Shown piece after piece: positions 16,749-24,562 of a stretch of 64,000 nucleotides of DNA. The stretch is from Agreia sp. Leaf210 (GTDB lineage: Bacteria; Actinomycetota; Actinomycetes; Actinomycetales; Microbacteriaceae). The stretch spans positions 62,001 to 126,000 of the forward strand of contig NZ_LMKK01000004.1 of assembly GCF_001421485.1 (NCBI RefSeq). Direction: 5' to 3'. A program made the position numbers and the translations under genes. How positions within the stretch are numbered: the first letter of the stretch is position 1; each line of letters starts with the position of its first letter. The notes under the pieces were generated by a model. It worked only from the letters and a program-made list of their open reading frames with translations. It made no database searches and was not told the DNA's origin.

Positions 16749-17630
16749 TCAGACCAACGCCTGTCGACCCGAGATGCCCCGTCTCGCCCGTGACGCCGCG
16801 ATGATGCGGCAGACCACGTAGATGGCGAACGAGATCGTGGTGACGTAGGGGCTGATCGGCACCGACCCTCCGAGCGCCAGCATGATTCCGCCCACGAGCG
16901 AGAGCACCGCGAAGAGCATGCTGAGAAGAGGAACGACGATGGGCGACGACGACACCCGCAGTGCAGCTGCCGCCGGAGTGACGAGAATCGACAGCACCAG
17001 CAGCGATCCCACGACCTGCACCGAGACGGCGACGGCCAGGCCGAGCAGCAGCATGAACACGATCGAGAGCGTCTGAACCGACACGCCCCGCGCGGCGGCA
17101 ACATCGGCGTCGACGCTCGCGAACGTGAGCGGGCGCCAGATCACGAGCAGGCCGACCACGACCACGATCGAGATGGCGATCAGCGAGTTGAGCCTCGGGT
17201 CGTCGACGGCGACGATCTGGCCCGTGAGCAGCCCGAACTTGTTGGCGCTGCGGCCCGGGTAGAGGGCCAGGCAGAGGATGCCGAGACCGAGCCCGAAAGG
17301 CATCAGCACGGCGATGATCGAATTGCGATCTCGAGACTTCGCGCCGAGGAAGCCGATGATGAGAGCCGCCACGATCGAACCGATGAGCGATCCCTCGACC
17401 ACGCCGACGCCGAAGAGCAGCCCGGCGGAGGCCCCCGCGAACGAGAGCTCACTGATGCCGTGCACCGCGAACGCCATGTCGCGTGACATCACGAACACGC
17501 CGATGAGGCCGCCCACGATGCCGAGCACGGCGCCCGCGATGATCGAGTTCTGCAGGAGCACGATCAGATCGCCGTAGTCGGAGAAGTTGAAGACCTGCGA
17601 CCAGAGGTCGGCCCAGTCGATGCCGTTCAC
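16749..17630 (-). CDS. znuB: Zinc ABC transporter permease ZnuB
   Basis: A 293-residue ABC-3 family permease with about eight to nine hydrophobic helices. It starts at a GTG (VNGIDWADLWSQVFNFSDYG) overlapping the znuC stop as GTGA. Conserved blocks include FVMSRDMAFAVHGISELSFAGA, where the family usually has a histidine-containing helix, and VSVQVVGSLLVLSILVTPAAAA. With ZnuC and ZnuA it imports zinc, or possibly manganese. Confidence 0.92.
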   Translation of the reverse strand: MNGIDWADLWSQVFNFSDYGDLIVLLQNSIIAGAVLGIVGGLIGVFVMSRDMAFAVHGISELSFAGASAGLLFGVGVVEGSLIGSIVAALIIGFLGAKSRDRNSIIAVLMPFGLGLGILCLALYPGRSANKFGLLTGQIVAVDDPRLNSLIAISIVVVVGLLVIWRPLTFASVDADVAAARGVSVQTLSIVFMLLLGLAVAVSVQVVGSLLVLSILVTPAAAALRVSSSPIVVPLLSMLFAVLSLVGGIMLALGGSVPISPYVTTISFAIYVVCRIIAASRARRGISGRQALV

Positions 17631-18553
17631 GATCGCGGCCCGCCGCTCGGTGCCGCCGAACCGGGGTCGCTCACGACGGGGTCGTCGTCGTGGTGATGAT
17701 GCCCGTCGTGCCCGTGGCTCGCATCCGGAACGCCCACCACGATCACGCGTCCGCGCGTGCGGATCACATCGACGGGCGAGCCGTAGAGCTCGGAGAGGAC
17801 CTCGCTGCGCAGCACCTCGTCTGGCGTGCCGATACGAAAGGAGCCGCCGGCGAGGTACAGAACCCGGTCGACCATGTCGAGCACGGGATTGATGTCGTGA
17901 GTCACGAAGAGCACGCCGAGGTCGCGCTGCCTGCGATGCGTGTCGATGAGTTCGGAGACCGCGCGCTGATGGGCGAGGTCGAGAGAGAGCAGCGGCTCGT
18001 CGCACAGCAGCAGGGTCGGATCGCCCGCGAGCGACTGCCCGACGCGCAGGCGCTGCTGCTCGCCGCCCGACAGAGTCGAGACGGCCACATTCGCGTATTC
18101 GGATGCGCCGACGGATGCGAGCAGCTCGTCGACCTCGCGGCGTCGCGCCGCCCGGGGCAACGGCAGACCGAAGCGGTGGCCGTCGACGCCGAGCGCGACG
18201 AGGTCGCGGCCGCGCAGCGGAGCTCCCTCGTCGGCGAGCTTCTGCTGCGGAATGTAGCCGATGCGACGGTTCCCCCGGGTCACGGGTGAACCTTCGAAGG
18301 TCATCGTTCCAGCGCTCAGTTGCTGCTGGCCGAGGATGACCTTGAGCAGACTCGACTTGCCCGAGCCGTTGGCCCCGAGCACGGCGACGAACTCGCCCGC
18401 ACGCACATCGAAGTCGAGGTCGTGCCATAGCCGACGCTCACCGAATTGAAGCGCCCCGCCCCGCACGCGCAGCACCACGTGCCGTGGCGCGTTGCGGGGC
18501 GAGGGGGCGGCTTCTGAAGCGGCTCGCGCCGACTTCGCCCCGAAGATCTTCAC
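17627..18553 (-). CDS. znuC: Zinc ABC transporter ATPase ZnuC
   Basis: A 308-residue ABC ATPase with Walker A GANGSGKSS, Q-loop YIPQQ, signature LSGGEQQR, Walker B LLLCDEPLLSLD and the switch histidine FVTHD. The C-terminal tail contains HGHDGHHHHDDD, a likely metal-binding stretch absent from the core family fold, which supports zinc as substrate. It lies 10 bases after znuA and overlaps znuB. Confidence 0.93.
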   Translation of the reverse strand: MKIFGAKSARAASEAAPSPRNAPRHVVLRVRGGALQFGERRLWHDLDFDVRAGEFVAVLGANGSGKSSLLKVILGQQQLSAGTMTFEGSPVTRGNRRIGYIPQQKLADEGAPLRGRDLVALGVDGHRFGLPLPRAARRREVDELLASVGASEYANVAVSTLSGGEQQRLRVGQSLAGDPTLLLCDEPLLSLDLAHQRAVSELIDTHRRQRDLGVLFVTHDINPVLDMVDRVLYLAGGSFRIGTPDEVLRSEVLSELYGSPVDVIRTRGRVIVVGVPDASHGHDGHHHHDDDPVVSDPGSAAPSGGPRS

Positions 18554-18563
18554 TCGGTGAAGA

Positions 18564-19493
18564 CTACTTGCCGCTGAGCGCGCCCTGAAGCGCGTTGAGG
18601 TTGGTGGTCATCCAGCTGATGTAGTCGGTTCCCTCGGGAAGGGTCTCTGTGACGGGGACGACGGGGACCTTGGAGTCCTTCGCCGCGGTCAGGACGAGCT
18701 CGGTCTGGGCGCCCGAGGTCTGCTCGTTGTAGACGAGAACCTTCACCTCTCCTGAGGAGAACTGGTCGGTGGTCTGCTTGAGCACGTCTGCGGGAACGTC
18801 GGTGCCCTCCTCGATCGCCTCGCTGAAGGCGGCCGGCGTCTTGTTGACGAGGCCGGCGGCGCTCAGCATGTACAGCGGCACGGGCTCGGTGATCGCGGCA
18901 CCCGCTCCGTTGAACGACGCCTTGATGTCCTTCTCCTGCTGCTCGAGCGCAGCGAGCTGGCCCTCGAACGTCTTGGCGTTCTCTTCGTAGCTCTTGGCGC
19001 CATCCGGGTCGATCGCGCTGAGCTGGTCGACGAGTTCGTCGGTGAGCTTCTGCACGGTCGGGAAGTCGTACCAGACGTGCTCGTTGAACTCGCCCTCGGC
19101 GGGTTCCTGGTCGTAGCCCGAGATGTCGGCGGCGTTCAGCACCGGCGCGACCTTGTTGTCGGCGGCAGAGAGCATCTTCTCGACGAAGTCGTCGTAACCG
19201 CCGCCGTTCTCGATCACGAGCTGGGCTTTCGAGAGCGACAGCTGCGTGCGGGCGTCTGCTTCGTACTCGTGCGGATCTTTGTCGGGGTCGTCGATGATCG
19301 AGGTCACGCTCACCCGGTCGCCGCCGATCTGCTGGGCGATATCGCCGTAGACGTCGGTCGACGCGACGATACGCACTCCGGAGGAATTCGTGGGGTCGTC
19401 GGTCGCGCCGGCATCGGTGGAACCGGATGCGCAGCCGGAGAGGACGAGCGCGGTGGCCGCGGCGAGCGCGCTGATGGAGAGGAGTTTTTTCAC
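18564..19493 (-). CDS. znuA: Zinc-binding lipoprotein ZnuA
   Basis: The solute-binding protein of the zinc importer, 309 residues. The GTG at 19493 gives a clean lipoprotein signal (KKLLSISALAAATALVL then LSGC, lipidated Cys21). Likely metal ligands are the histidines in DPHEYEAD and FNEHVWYD. The long helix with repeated Glu/Lys (EENAKTFEGQLAALEQQEKD) is the family linker helix. It heads the znuA-znuC-znuB operon, preceded 59 bases upstream by a perfect Fur/Zur-type inverted repeat. Confidence 0.93.
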   Translation of the reverse strand: MKKLLSISALAAATALVLSGCASGSTDAGATDDPTNSSGVRIVASTDVYGDIAQQIGGDRVSVTSIIDDPDKDPHEYEADARTQLSLSKAQLVIENGGGYDDFVEKMLSAADNKVAPVLNAADISGYDQEPAEGEFNEHVWYDFPTVQKLTDELVDQLSAIDPDGAKSYEENAKTFEGQLAALEQQEKDIKASFNGAGAAITEPVPLYMLSAAGLVNKTPAAFSEAIEEGTDVPADVLKQTTDQFSSGEVKVLVYNEQTSGAQTELVLTAAKDSKVPVVPVTETLPEGTDYISWMTTNLNALQGALSGK

Positions 19494-19551
19494 GGGAGGG
19501 TGAGCCGTTCTAAGTGGGATGCAATGCGGGTCGATTTTGAAAATAGCTTTA

Positions 19552-19568
19552 TTGATAATGATTGTCAA
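19552..19568. promoter_or_regulatory. Fur/Zur box upstream of znuA
   Basis: TTGATAATGATTGTCAA is an inverted repeat (TTGA-AAT-ATT-TCAA) in an AT-rich patch between znuA and the divergent TetR gene. It fits the Fur/Zur box pattern and lies where it would cover the znuA promoter. Confidence 0.85.
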
Positions 19569-19621
19569 AGTCAGGACCATCTTCGGGGCGAATCGGCGGC
19601 TGAGGCTCCTACACTCGCTGT

Positions 19622-20221
19622 GTGGACTCCCGTCAGATCAAGACCCGCGCCCGGCTCGCCTCCGCCGTGCTGTCTCTGGCGGCCGACAAGCAGGCGAGCG
19701 AGATCACAGCGTCCGAGATCGCGATCTCTGCCGGCATCAATCGCTCCACCTTCTATCAGCACGCCGCGTCGCCCGCCTCGTTGCTCGAGTCGGTTCTGCG
19801 CGCCGAACTCGACGAACTCCGCACCACCTACCTGCGCGAGGCTGATCTGACGACCGCGCGGCAGGCATCCCTGGCGATCAGAGGCGTGACCGTCGCCGTG
19901 CTCGAACACGTCGACTCGCACGCCGCCGTCTACATTCGCGGGCTCGGCGAGTCGAGCGGATCGGCGAGCCTTCAGCCGCTGCTCAGTCAGCACTTCGCCG
20001 AGTCGGTCACCCTGCTGCTCGACCGGCACGCGCTCACCGTGCCCGAGTCGACGTCCATCCCTCCCGAGGGGTTCGTGGCGGATGCCGCTGCGCGCTTCAT
20101 CGCGAATGGCACGGTCGGCGCCCTCGAGGCCTGGCTCGCCACCCCCGCGCCGCGGAGCACCGACGCGTTCATGGCCGCCTACGGCGTATTCCTGCCGAGC
20201 TGGTGGCCGCAGGCCGACTGA
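19622..20221 (+). CDS. TetR family regulator
   Basis: A 199-residue TetR protein with the HTH at about residues 8-54 (ARLASAVLSLAADK, then GINRSTFYQHAASPASLLESVL). The GTG at 19622 lies six bases after a TACACT -10 box, so the mRNA is probably leaderless. It is divergent from znuA and shares that intergenic region, but the Zur box explains znuA control, so its own targets are unknown. Confidence 0.88.
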   Translation: MDSRQIKTRARLASAVLSLAADKQASEITASEIAISAGINRSTFYQHAASPASLLESVLRAELDELRTTYLREADLTTARQASLAIRGVTVAVLEHVDSHAAVYIRGLGESSGSASLQPLLSQHFAESVTLLLDRHALTVPESTSIPPEGFVADAAARFIANGTVGALEAWLATPAPRSTDAFMAAYGVFLPSWWPQAD

Positions 20222-20238
20222 AGGCGCAGACTGGATTC

Positions 20239-20508
20239 ATGTCTTTTGGCTCGAATCCCGACATCGACCTCCAGCTCGAGCAGAAGATCATCGAGCTGCT
20301 CGAGCAGCGGGCGCTCAGCTCGACGATCTGCCCCTCGGATGCCGCGCGTGCCGTCGGCGACGACGACTGGCGCGATCTGATGGATGCGTCGCGCAGCGCG
20401 GCGGGTCGCCTCGTCGCCCGCGGCGAGGTCGAGATCACGCAGGGCGGCGAGCCGGTCGACCTGGCGACCGCCCGCGGGCCCATCCGCATCCGGCGCCTGC
20501 GCCCGTAA
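20239..20508 (+). CDS. DUF3253 family protein
   Basis: A small 89-residue protein resembling the DUF3253 family: an acidic helix (DIDLQLEQKIIELLEQRA) followed by STICPSDAARAVG, SRSAAGRLVARGEVEITQGGEPV and RGPIRIRRL. The fold is predicted to be a winged helix; the biochemical role is unknown. The ATG at 20239 was chosen because it begins the conserved region. It ends before a strong hairpin shared with the converging hydrolase gene. Confidence 0.8.
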   Translation: MSFGSNPDIDLQLEQKIIELLEQRALSSTICPSDAARAVGDDDWRDLMDASRSAAGRLVARGEVEITQGGEPVDLATARGPIRIRRLRP

Positions 20509-20533
20509 CGTCGAGCGCAGGCGTCGCCGCCGC

Positions 20534-20556
20534 GCGCGGTGGCAGAACCACCGCGC
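20534..20556. terminator. Bidirectional terminator
   Basis: A perfect 9-base stem GCGCGGTGG/CCACCGCGC with a CAGAA loop lies between two converging genes. No T-run follows, so termination may be Rho-assisted. Confidence 0.55.
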
Positions 20557-20589
20557 CGGCCAGCGACACCCGCACTCGACGAGCGGTCT

Positions 20590-21426
20590 CTACTTCGACA
20601 GGAAGTCGATGACGACACGGTTCCACTCGTCGGCGTGGCTGACGTTCACTCCGTGCGGGCCGCCCGAGACAACGTGCACCTCAGACGTCGTCAACGCCGC
20701 GTGTGTGCGCTGGCCCGAACCCTCGAAAGGCACGGTCGCGTCGCCGTCTCCGTGGATGACCAGCGCGGGAACCGTCACGTTCGGCAGGTCGTCTCGGAAG
20801 TCGGTCGACGCGAACGACGCCATGGCCTCGAGCGCGGCGACCTTCGACGACTGCAGGGCGAGAGCGAGGGCCTCCTGACGCTGCTCCTCCGTGACGACGA
20901 GCTTGCCGTCGACCGAGAAGAACTGCGTCGTGAAGTCGTCGTAGAACGACTCCTGGTTGGCAGTGAGACCGGCGGTCATCTTCGCGGCGAGTGCCGCGGT
21001 GAGAGGGCCATCCGGGTTGCCGGGCGTCTGCAACAGATACGGCGGCACGGCCGATGCGAAGACCACACTGTGGATGCGCTCGGCTCCATACTTCGTGAAG
21101 TAGCGCGCCGCCTCGCCGCCGCCCATGGAGAAGCCCACGAGGGTGACGTTGCGCAGGTCTAGCGACGTGAGCACAGCCTGCAGGTCGTCGGTGAGTGTGT
21201 TGTAGTCGTAGCCGGTGAGCGGCTTGTCGCTTCGGCCGAATCCCCTCCGGTCGTAGGTGACGACCCGGAACCCTGCGGCTTCGAGTGCAGGAACCTGGTA
21301 CTTCCACGATTCGCCGCTGAGCGGCCAGCCGTGGACGAGCACGACAGGGCGGCCCGATCCGCCGGTGTCGTCGACGTGCAGCTTCGTGTCGTTCAGGAGT
21401 CCGTGGTGTGCAGTGATGTCTGTCAT
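20590..21426 (-). CDS. Alpha/beta hydrolase, non-haem chloroperoxidase type
   Basis: A 278-residue hydrolase. It has the oxyanion motif VHGWPLSGESW, the strand YDRRGFGRSDKP, the nucleophile elbow VGFSMGGGEAARY, the acid in IHGDGDATVPF and the catalytic histidine in GGPHGVNVSH. This set is typical of cofactor-free haloperoxidase/perhydrolase-like esterases. The natural substrate is unknown. It stands alone with its own promoter in the gap before the GNAT gene. Confidence 0.88.
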   Translation of the reverse strand: MTDITAHHGLLNDTKLHVDDTGGSGRPVVLVHGWPLSGESWKYQVPALEAAGFRVVTYDRRGFGRSDKPLTGYDYNTLTDDLQAVLTSLDLRNVTLVGFSMGGGEAARYFTKYGAERIHSVVFASAVPPYLLQTPGNPDGPLTAALAAKMTAGLTANQESFYDDFTTQFFSVDGKLVVTEEQRQEALALALQSSKVAALEAMASFASTDFRDDLPNVTVPALVIHGDGDATVPFEGSGQRTHAALTTSEVHVVSGGPHGVNVSHADEWNRVVIDFLSK

Positions 21427-21546
21427 GGTGGTGCCTTTCCTCGCCCATCGTCGGGCGTCTCAGAAGGAATTCGGACACGTTCCCGCACTCGGATGGACGT
21501 CGCCCACCCGGTTGCGCGATGAACATCGTCCCGCTAGCCTCGCCCG

Positions 21547-22062
21547 GTGAAGTCAGAATTCAGGATCGACCGCATCTCCGAGGGCGACTGGCCTCGGCTG
21601 CGCGAACTGCGCCTCGAGATGCTCGCCGACACTCCCCTGGCCTTTCTCGAGACCCTCGACAGCGCGCTCCGCGAGCCGGAGGTCGAGTGGCGCTCGCGAG
21701 CATCACGGGCGGCGCGCGAGGGCAGCCTCGGACTCGCGGCGGTCGACACCTCGAGCGGCGCCTGGCTGGGAACCATGAGCGCCTACCTCGATGGGCGCGG
21801 CGACGCCATGCTCGTGAGCGTCTACGTCACGCCCGCGTGGCGCGGTGCGACCCGCGGCCTCACGGATGCGCTGCTCGACGAGATCGAGACCTGGGCGCGC
21901 GCCGCGGTTCCCGAGGGCGGCCTGCGGCTGCACGTGCACGAAGACAACCCGCGAGCACGCGCGTTCTACACGCGACGCGGCTACGTCGAGACGGGCGAGA
22001 CGATTCCCTACCCGCTCGACCGCACCCAAAACGAGGTCGAGATGGTGCTCGCGCTCAGCTGA
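21547..22062 (+). CDS. GNAT family N-acetyltransferase
   Basis: A 171-residue acetyltransferase. The start is FRIDRISEGDWPRLRELRLEM, the central strand LVSVYVTPAWRGATRG leads into the acetyl-CoA loop, and the C-terminal motif LHVHEDNPRARAFYTRRGYVETG is diagnostic. The GTG at 21547 lies six bases after a TAGCCT -10 box, suggesting a leaderless mRNA. The substrate is unknown. Confidence 0.88.
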   Translation: MKSEFRIDRISEGDWPRLRELRLEMLADTPLAFLETLDSALREPEVEWRSRASRAAREGSLGLAAVDTSSGAWLGTMSAYLDGRGDAMLVSVYVTPAWRGATRGLTDALLDEIETWARAAVPEGGLRLHVHEDNPRARAFYTRRGYVETGETIPYPLDRTQNEVEMVLALS

Positions 22063-22106
22063 TCGCTCACCGCAGACATCGTCTGAACGCGCCTCGACCG
22101 CCTGCC

Positions 22107-22628
22107 CTACAGCAGGCGCTCCCGATGCCAGGAGCGACGACGGATGTCGTGCAGCGCCACGGGTTCCGCCACGACGAACGCGAGCAGATCGCCCGCCCGG
22201 ATGCCCGTGGGCAGCATCGCGCGCAACTCGCCCCTTCGCGCAGCGGGGCGCAGAGTGAACGCGCGCTGCGCATCCGACGCATGCCGACCGAGCAGCCGCA
22301 CCGACCCGGCGACGGGGTCGCATCCGTCGAGCTCGGCATCGAGCCAGACGTCGACACCCTCGCCGTCGCCCGACGGCGCGACGAGCTCGACCGTGGCCAC
22401 GACGACGCCGCAGAACCGCTGGGATTCGCCCTCTCGACCGGTCGCCCACTCGCCTCGATCGATCGCCTCGACGACGCGAGTGCACGGCGTTCCGACGGCG
22501 CGCGCCATGCCGACCATCGATTCGCCGACGACCCGGATGTCGTCTCCGAGCGCCACTGCATCGCGCGGCCAGAATCGTCGATCGAGGCCGCGCCTGTGGG
22601 TGCGCCCGTAGCGGGCGACGGTGGACAT
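22107..22628 (-). CDS. Unknown protein, paralogue of the next gene upstream
   Basis: I do not recognise this 173-residue protein. It shares a layout with the product of the gene 5 bases upstream: a short TPC motif (VGTPCTRVVEAI), then VVVATVELV, and a C-terminal GDLLAFVVAEP followed by a basic tail. It has no signal peptide and no hydrophobic helix long enough to be a clear membrane span. The ATG at 22628 was chosen because upstream reading would overlap the neighbour. Tandem duplication is inferred. Confidence 0.7.
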   Translation of the reverse strand: MSTVARYGRTHRRGLDRRFWPRDAVALGDDIRVVGESMVGMARAVGTPCTRVVEAIDRGEWATGREGESQRFCGVVVATVELVAPSGDGEGVDVWLDAELDGCDPVAGSVRLLGRHASDAQRAFTLRPAARRGELRAMLPTGIRAGDLLAFVVAEPVALHDIRRRSWHRERLL

Positions 22629-22633
22629 CAGGC

Positions 22634-23128
22634 TCACGAGGCGCCGCCCGACCGCAGTTGACGGCGGCAGACAGCACCTCGGCACGGGATGGCGATGAGG
22701 TCGCCGACGCGGAGGTCGGCGGGCAGTACCGCCGACTGCACGGCCGAGAGCGGCTGCACGGCCGAGAGCGAGAAAGGCACGGAGTGCTGGGTCGAGGCAC
22801 GACCTATGAGTCGCGCCTCCGACACATGAGCCTGCACGCGCGTGAGGTCGGCATCCAGAATCAGTGCACCCTCGCGAGGAATCTCGACGACCTGCGCCAC
22901 GACGACCGAGGACTGTTCGATGTCGGACGGCCGGCCATGCGTGCCGGGAACGACGGCCGCGGCGATGTGCACGCACGGGGTGTCGCAGAGCTCGACGAGG
23001 CGCAGCAGCGACACTCCCGAGACCACGACGTCGATGGTGGTGAGGTGCGTCCACTCTGGCCAGCGGTCGATCACGAACGGGTCGGGGATGCTTTTTCTGA
23101 GCGAGGGGAGAAGAGAAGTGAGGGTCAC
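22634..23128 (-). CDS. Unknown protein, paralogue of the next gene downstream
   Basis: A 164-residue protein of unknown function. It has TIDVVVSGVSLLRLVELC, DTPCVHIAAAVVPG, VVVAQVVEIPREGALILDAD and GDLIAIPCRGAVCRR, which parallel the downstream protein. A short internal duplication LSAVQPLSAVQ comes from a direct DNA repeat (GGCCGAGAGCGGCTGCAC then GGCCGAGAGC). The GTG at 23128 is preceded seven bases upstream by TAGACC, so the operon may start with a leaderless mRNA. Confidence 0.7.
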   Translation of the reverse strand: MTLTSLLPSLRKSIPDPFVIDRWPEWTHLTTIDVVVSGVSLLRLVELCDTPCVHIAAAVVPGTHGRPSDIEQSSVVVAQVVEIPREGALILDADLTRVQAHVSEARLIGRASTQHSVPFSLSAVQPLSAVQSAVLPADLRVGDLIAIPCRGAVCRRQLRSGGAS

Positions 23129-23246
23129 AGATGCAGGTCTACGCCGGTCATCGGCAGCCGTGAGGCGTCCTAACGGAATCCGAGCGGTTGGGGCAGGAAT
23201 CCTGACGCCTTCCCATCAGCGCTCTCAGGAACCCCGAAGCAATATT

Positions 23247-23262
23247 TACCGTACGTACGGTA
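23247..23262. promoter_or_regulatory. TetR operator of the SMR operon
   Basis: TACCGTACGTACGGTA is a perfect 16-base palindrome that ends where the -10 box (TAGGTT, 23261-23266) begins. Binding here would block the promoter. Confidence 0.88.
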
Positions 23263-23272
23263 GGTTATGGCC

Positions 23273-23806
23273 ATGAGATCGAGTTCACGAGAAGAGATTC
23301 TGAATGCCGCGCTGAGGGTCGTCGACGCCGGCGGAGGAGCCGACATCACCTATCAGTCGGTGGCGACCGAGGCCGGGCTGACCAAGGCGGGCCTGATGTA
23401 CCACTTCCCCAGCAAAGACGCCATGATGGTGGCCGTCATCGAGCACGTGATCGCACGCTGGCAGGCGGAACTGCAGGATGCGCTCTCCGTACCCCTCGAC
23501 GAGTCGACCCTCGAGCAGCGCGTCGACGCATTCGTTCGGTTCGCGAGCGAAGGCGACGTCACCGCGGGCGAGTTCGTGGTGTTCTCCGAGGCGGTGCGCA
23601 GGCCCGATCTATCGCAGCCCTGGCTCGACTACCTGCACACCTGGTTCGACTTCGACGCCCGAGACAGCACCGGCCTCCTTCTGGTGTGGCTTGCGACGAA
23701 CGGCCTCTGGATCGCCGAGTCCACGGGCATCATCACCCTCGACGCCGATCGCCGCGCCGACCTCGTCGGTCGACTGCTCGCGCTCATAGAGAGGAACCCC
23801 TCATGA
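23273..23806 (+). CDS. TetR repressor of the SMR efflux operon
   Basis: A 177-residue TetR protein (HTH EEILNAALRVVDAGGG to GLTKAGLMYHFPSKDAMMVAV). Two ATGs are possible, 23267 and 23273; the second is six bases after TAGGTT, matching the leaderless pattern of this genome, so it is preferred. The gene overlaps the first SMR gene by ATGA, and a perfect palindrome covers its promoter. It should repress the efflux genes until a cationic drug binds. Confidence 0.9.
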   Translation: MRSSSREEILNAALRVVDAGGGADITYQSVATEAGLTKAGLMYHFPSKDAMMVAVIEHVIARWQAELQDALSVPLDESTLEQRVDAFVRFASEGDVTAGEFVVFSEAVRRPDLSQPWLDYLHTWFDFDARDSTGLLLVWLATNGLWIAESTGIITLDADRRADLVGRLLALIERNPS

Positions 23807-24153
23807 GAAAGTGGCTGGTTCTCACGGGCGCGATCCTGCTGGAGGTGACGGCGACCCTGTCTCTTCGCGCGGCGCTCGACGACCCATGGTGGGCGATTCT
23901 CGCGGTGCTCGGTTACATCGGAGCGTTCATCGCCCTGTCGTACCTTCTGCGCATCGGCGCCCCCATCGGAGTCGTCTACGGCATCTGGGCCGCTGCGGGC
24001 GTCGCCCTGACCGCGCTCTTCGCGTCACTCGTCTTCGGCGAGGCATTCACCTTTCTGATCGGCCTCGGCATCGTCATCGTGGTCGCCGGCGTCGTGCTGG
24101 TCGAGACCGGCCATCCGCGATCCGAGAAGACGAAGACGGAGGTCGGGTCATGA
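23803..24153 (+). CDS. SMR efflux subunit 1
   Basis: A 116-residue small multidrug resistance protein with four helices. The essential helix-1 glutamate is in ILLEVTATLSLRAA and the helix-3 motif is IGVVYGIWAAAGVALTALF. A charged C-terminal tail (RSEKTKTEVGS) is present. It overlaps the second SMR gene by ATGA; paired SMR genes usually form heterodimers such as EbrAB or YkkCD, so the two proteins probably work together as a proton-driven exporter of quaternary ammonium or guanidinium compounds. Confidence 0.92.
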   Translation: MRKWLVLTGAILLEVTATLSLRAALDDPWWAILAVLGYIGAFIALSYLLRIGAPIGVVYGIWAAAGVALTALFASLVFGEAFTFLIGLGIVIVVAGVVLVETGHPRSEKTKTEVGS

Positions 24154-24476
24154 TCTGGCTTCTGCTCATCGGCGCCATCATCACCGAAGTCGCCGCGACC
24201 ATGTCGCTCCGCGCCTCCGAAGGCCTACGCAAGAAGAGGTGGATCGCTCCCGTCGCCGTCTTCTACATCACGGCCTTCACCCTGCTGACCTTCTCGCTGT
24301 CGGCCGGCATGCCCGTCGGGATCGCCTACGGAATCTGGGCCGCATCCGGTGTCGCCCTGACCGCGATCGGAGCGCGCGTCTTCTTCAAGGAGCGACTCAC
24401 CCCTCGCATGCTCGCGGGAATCGCGCTGATCGCAGTGGGCGTGCTGGTGATCGAGCTGGGCAGCCAGGCCCACTGA
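24150..24476 (+). CDS. SMR efflux subunit 2
   Basis: A 108-residue SMR protein with four helices, the glutamate in IITEVAATMSLRAS, and the motif IAYGIWAASGVALTAIGARVFFKE. It begins within the stop codon of subunit 1 and ends 22 bases before the palindromic repeat copy C. Its loop charges differ from subunit 1 (for example RKKRW), as expected when two SMR partners insert in opposite orientations; that topology is inferred. Confidence 0.92.
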   Translation: MIWLLLIGAIITEVAATMSLRASEGLRKKRWIAPVAVFYITAFTLLTFSLSAGMPVGIAYGIWAASGVALTAIGARVFFKERLTPRMLAGIALIAVGVLVIELGSQAH

Positions 24477-24497
24477 GAGCCGCCGCCGCCGCGTCGG

Positions 24498-24562
24498 GGC
24501 ATCGGCGCCCGTTCGGGGTATCCGCTACTGGTCGACCGGCAGCGGATGCTCCGAACCGGCGC
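24498..24562 (-). repeat. 65-bp palindromic repeat family, copy C, reading into the MFS gene
   Basis: On the minus strand this copy starts GCGCCGGTTCGGAGCATCC and shares a 23-base core with copy A in nadB. It supplies the last codons of the MFS gene (peptide HPLPVDQ then stop), so that protein ends inside the repeat. It may also act as a terminator between the converging genes. Confidence 0.78.
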
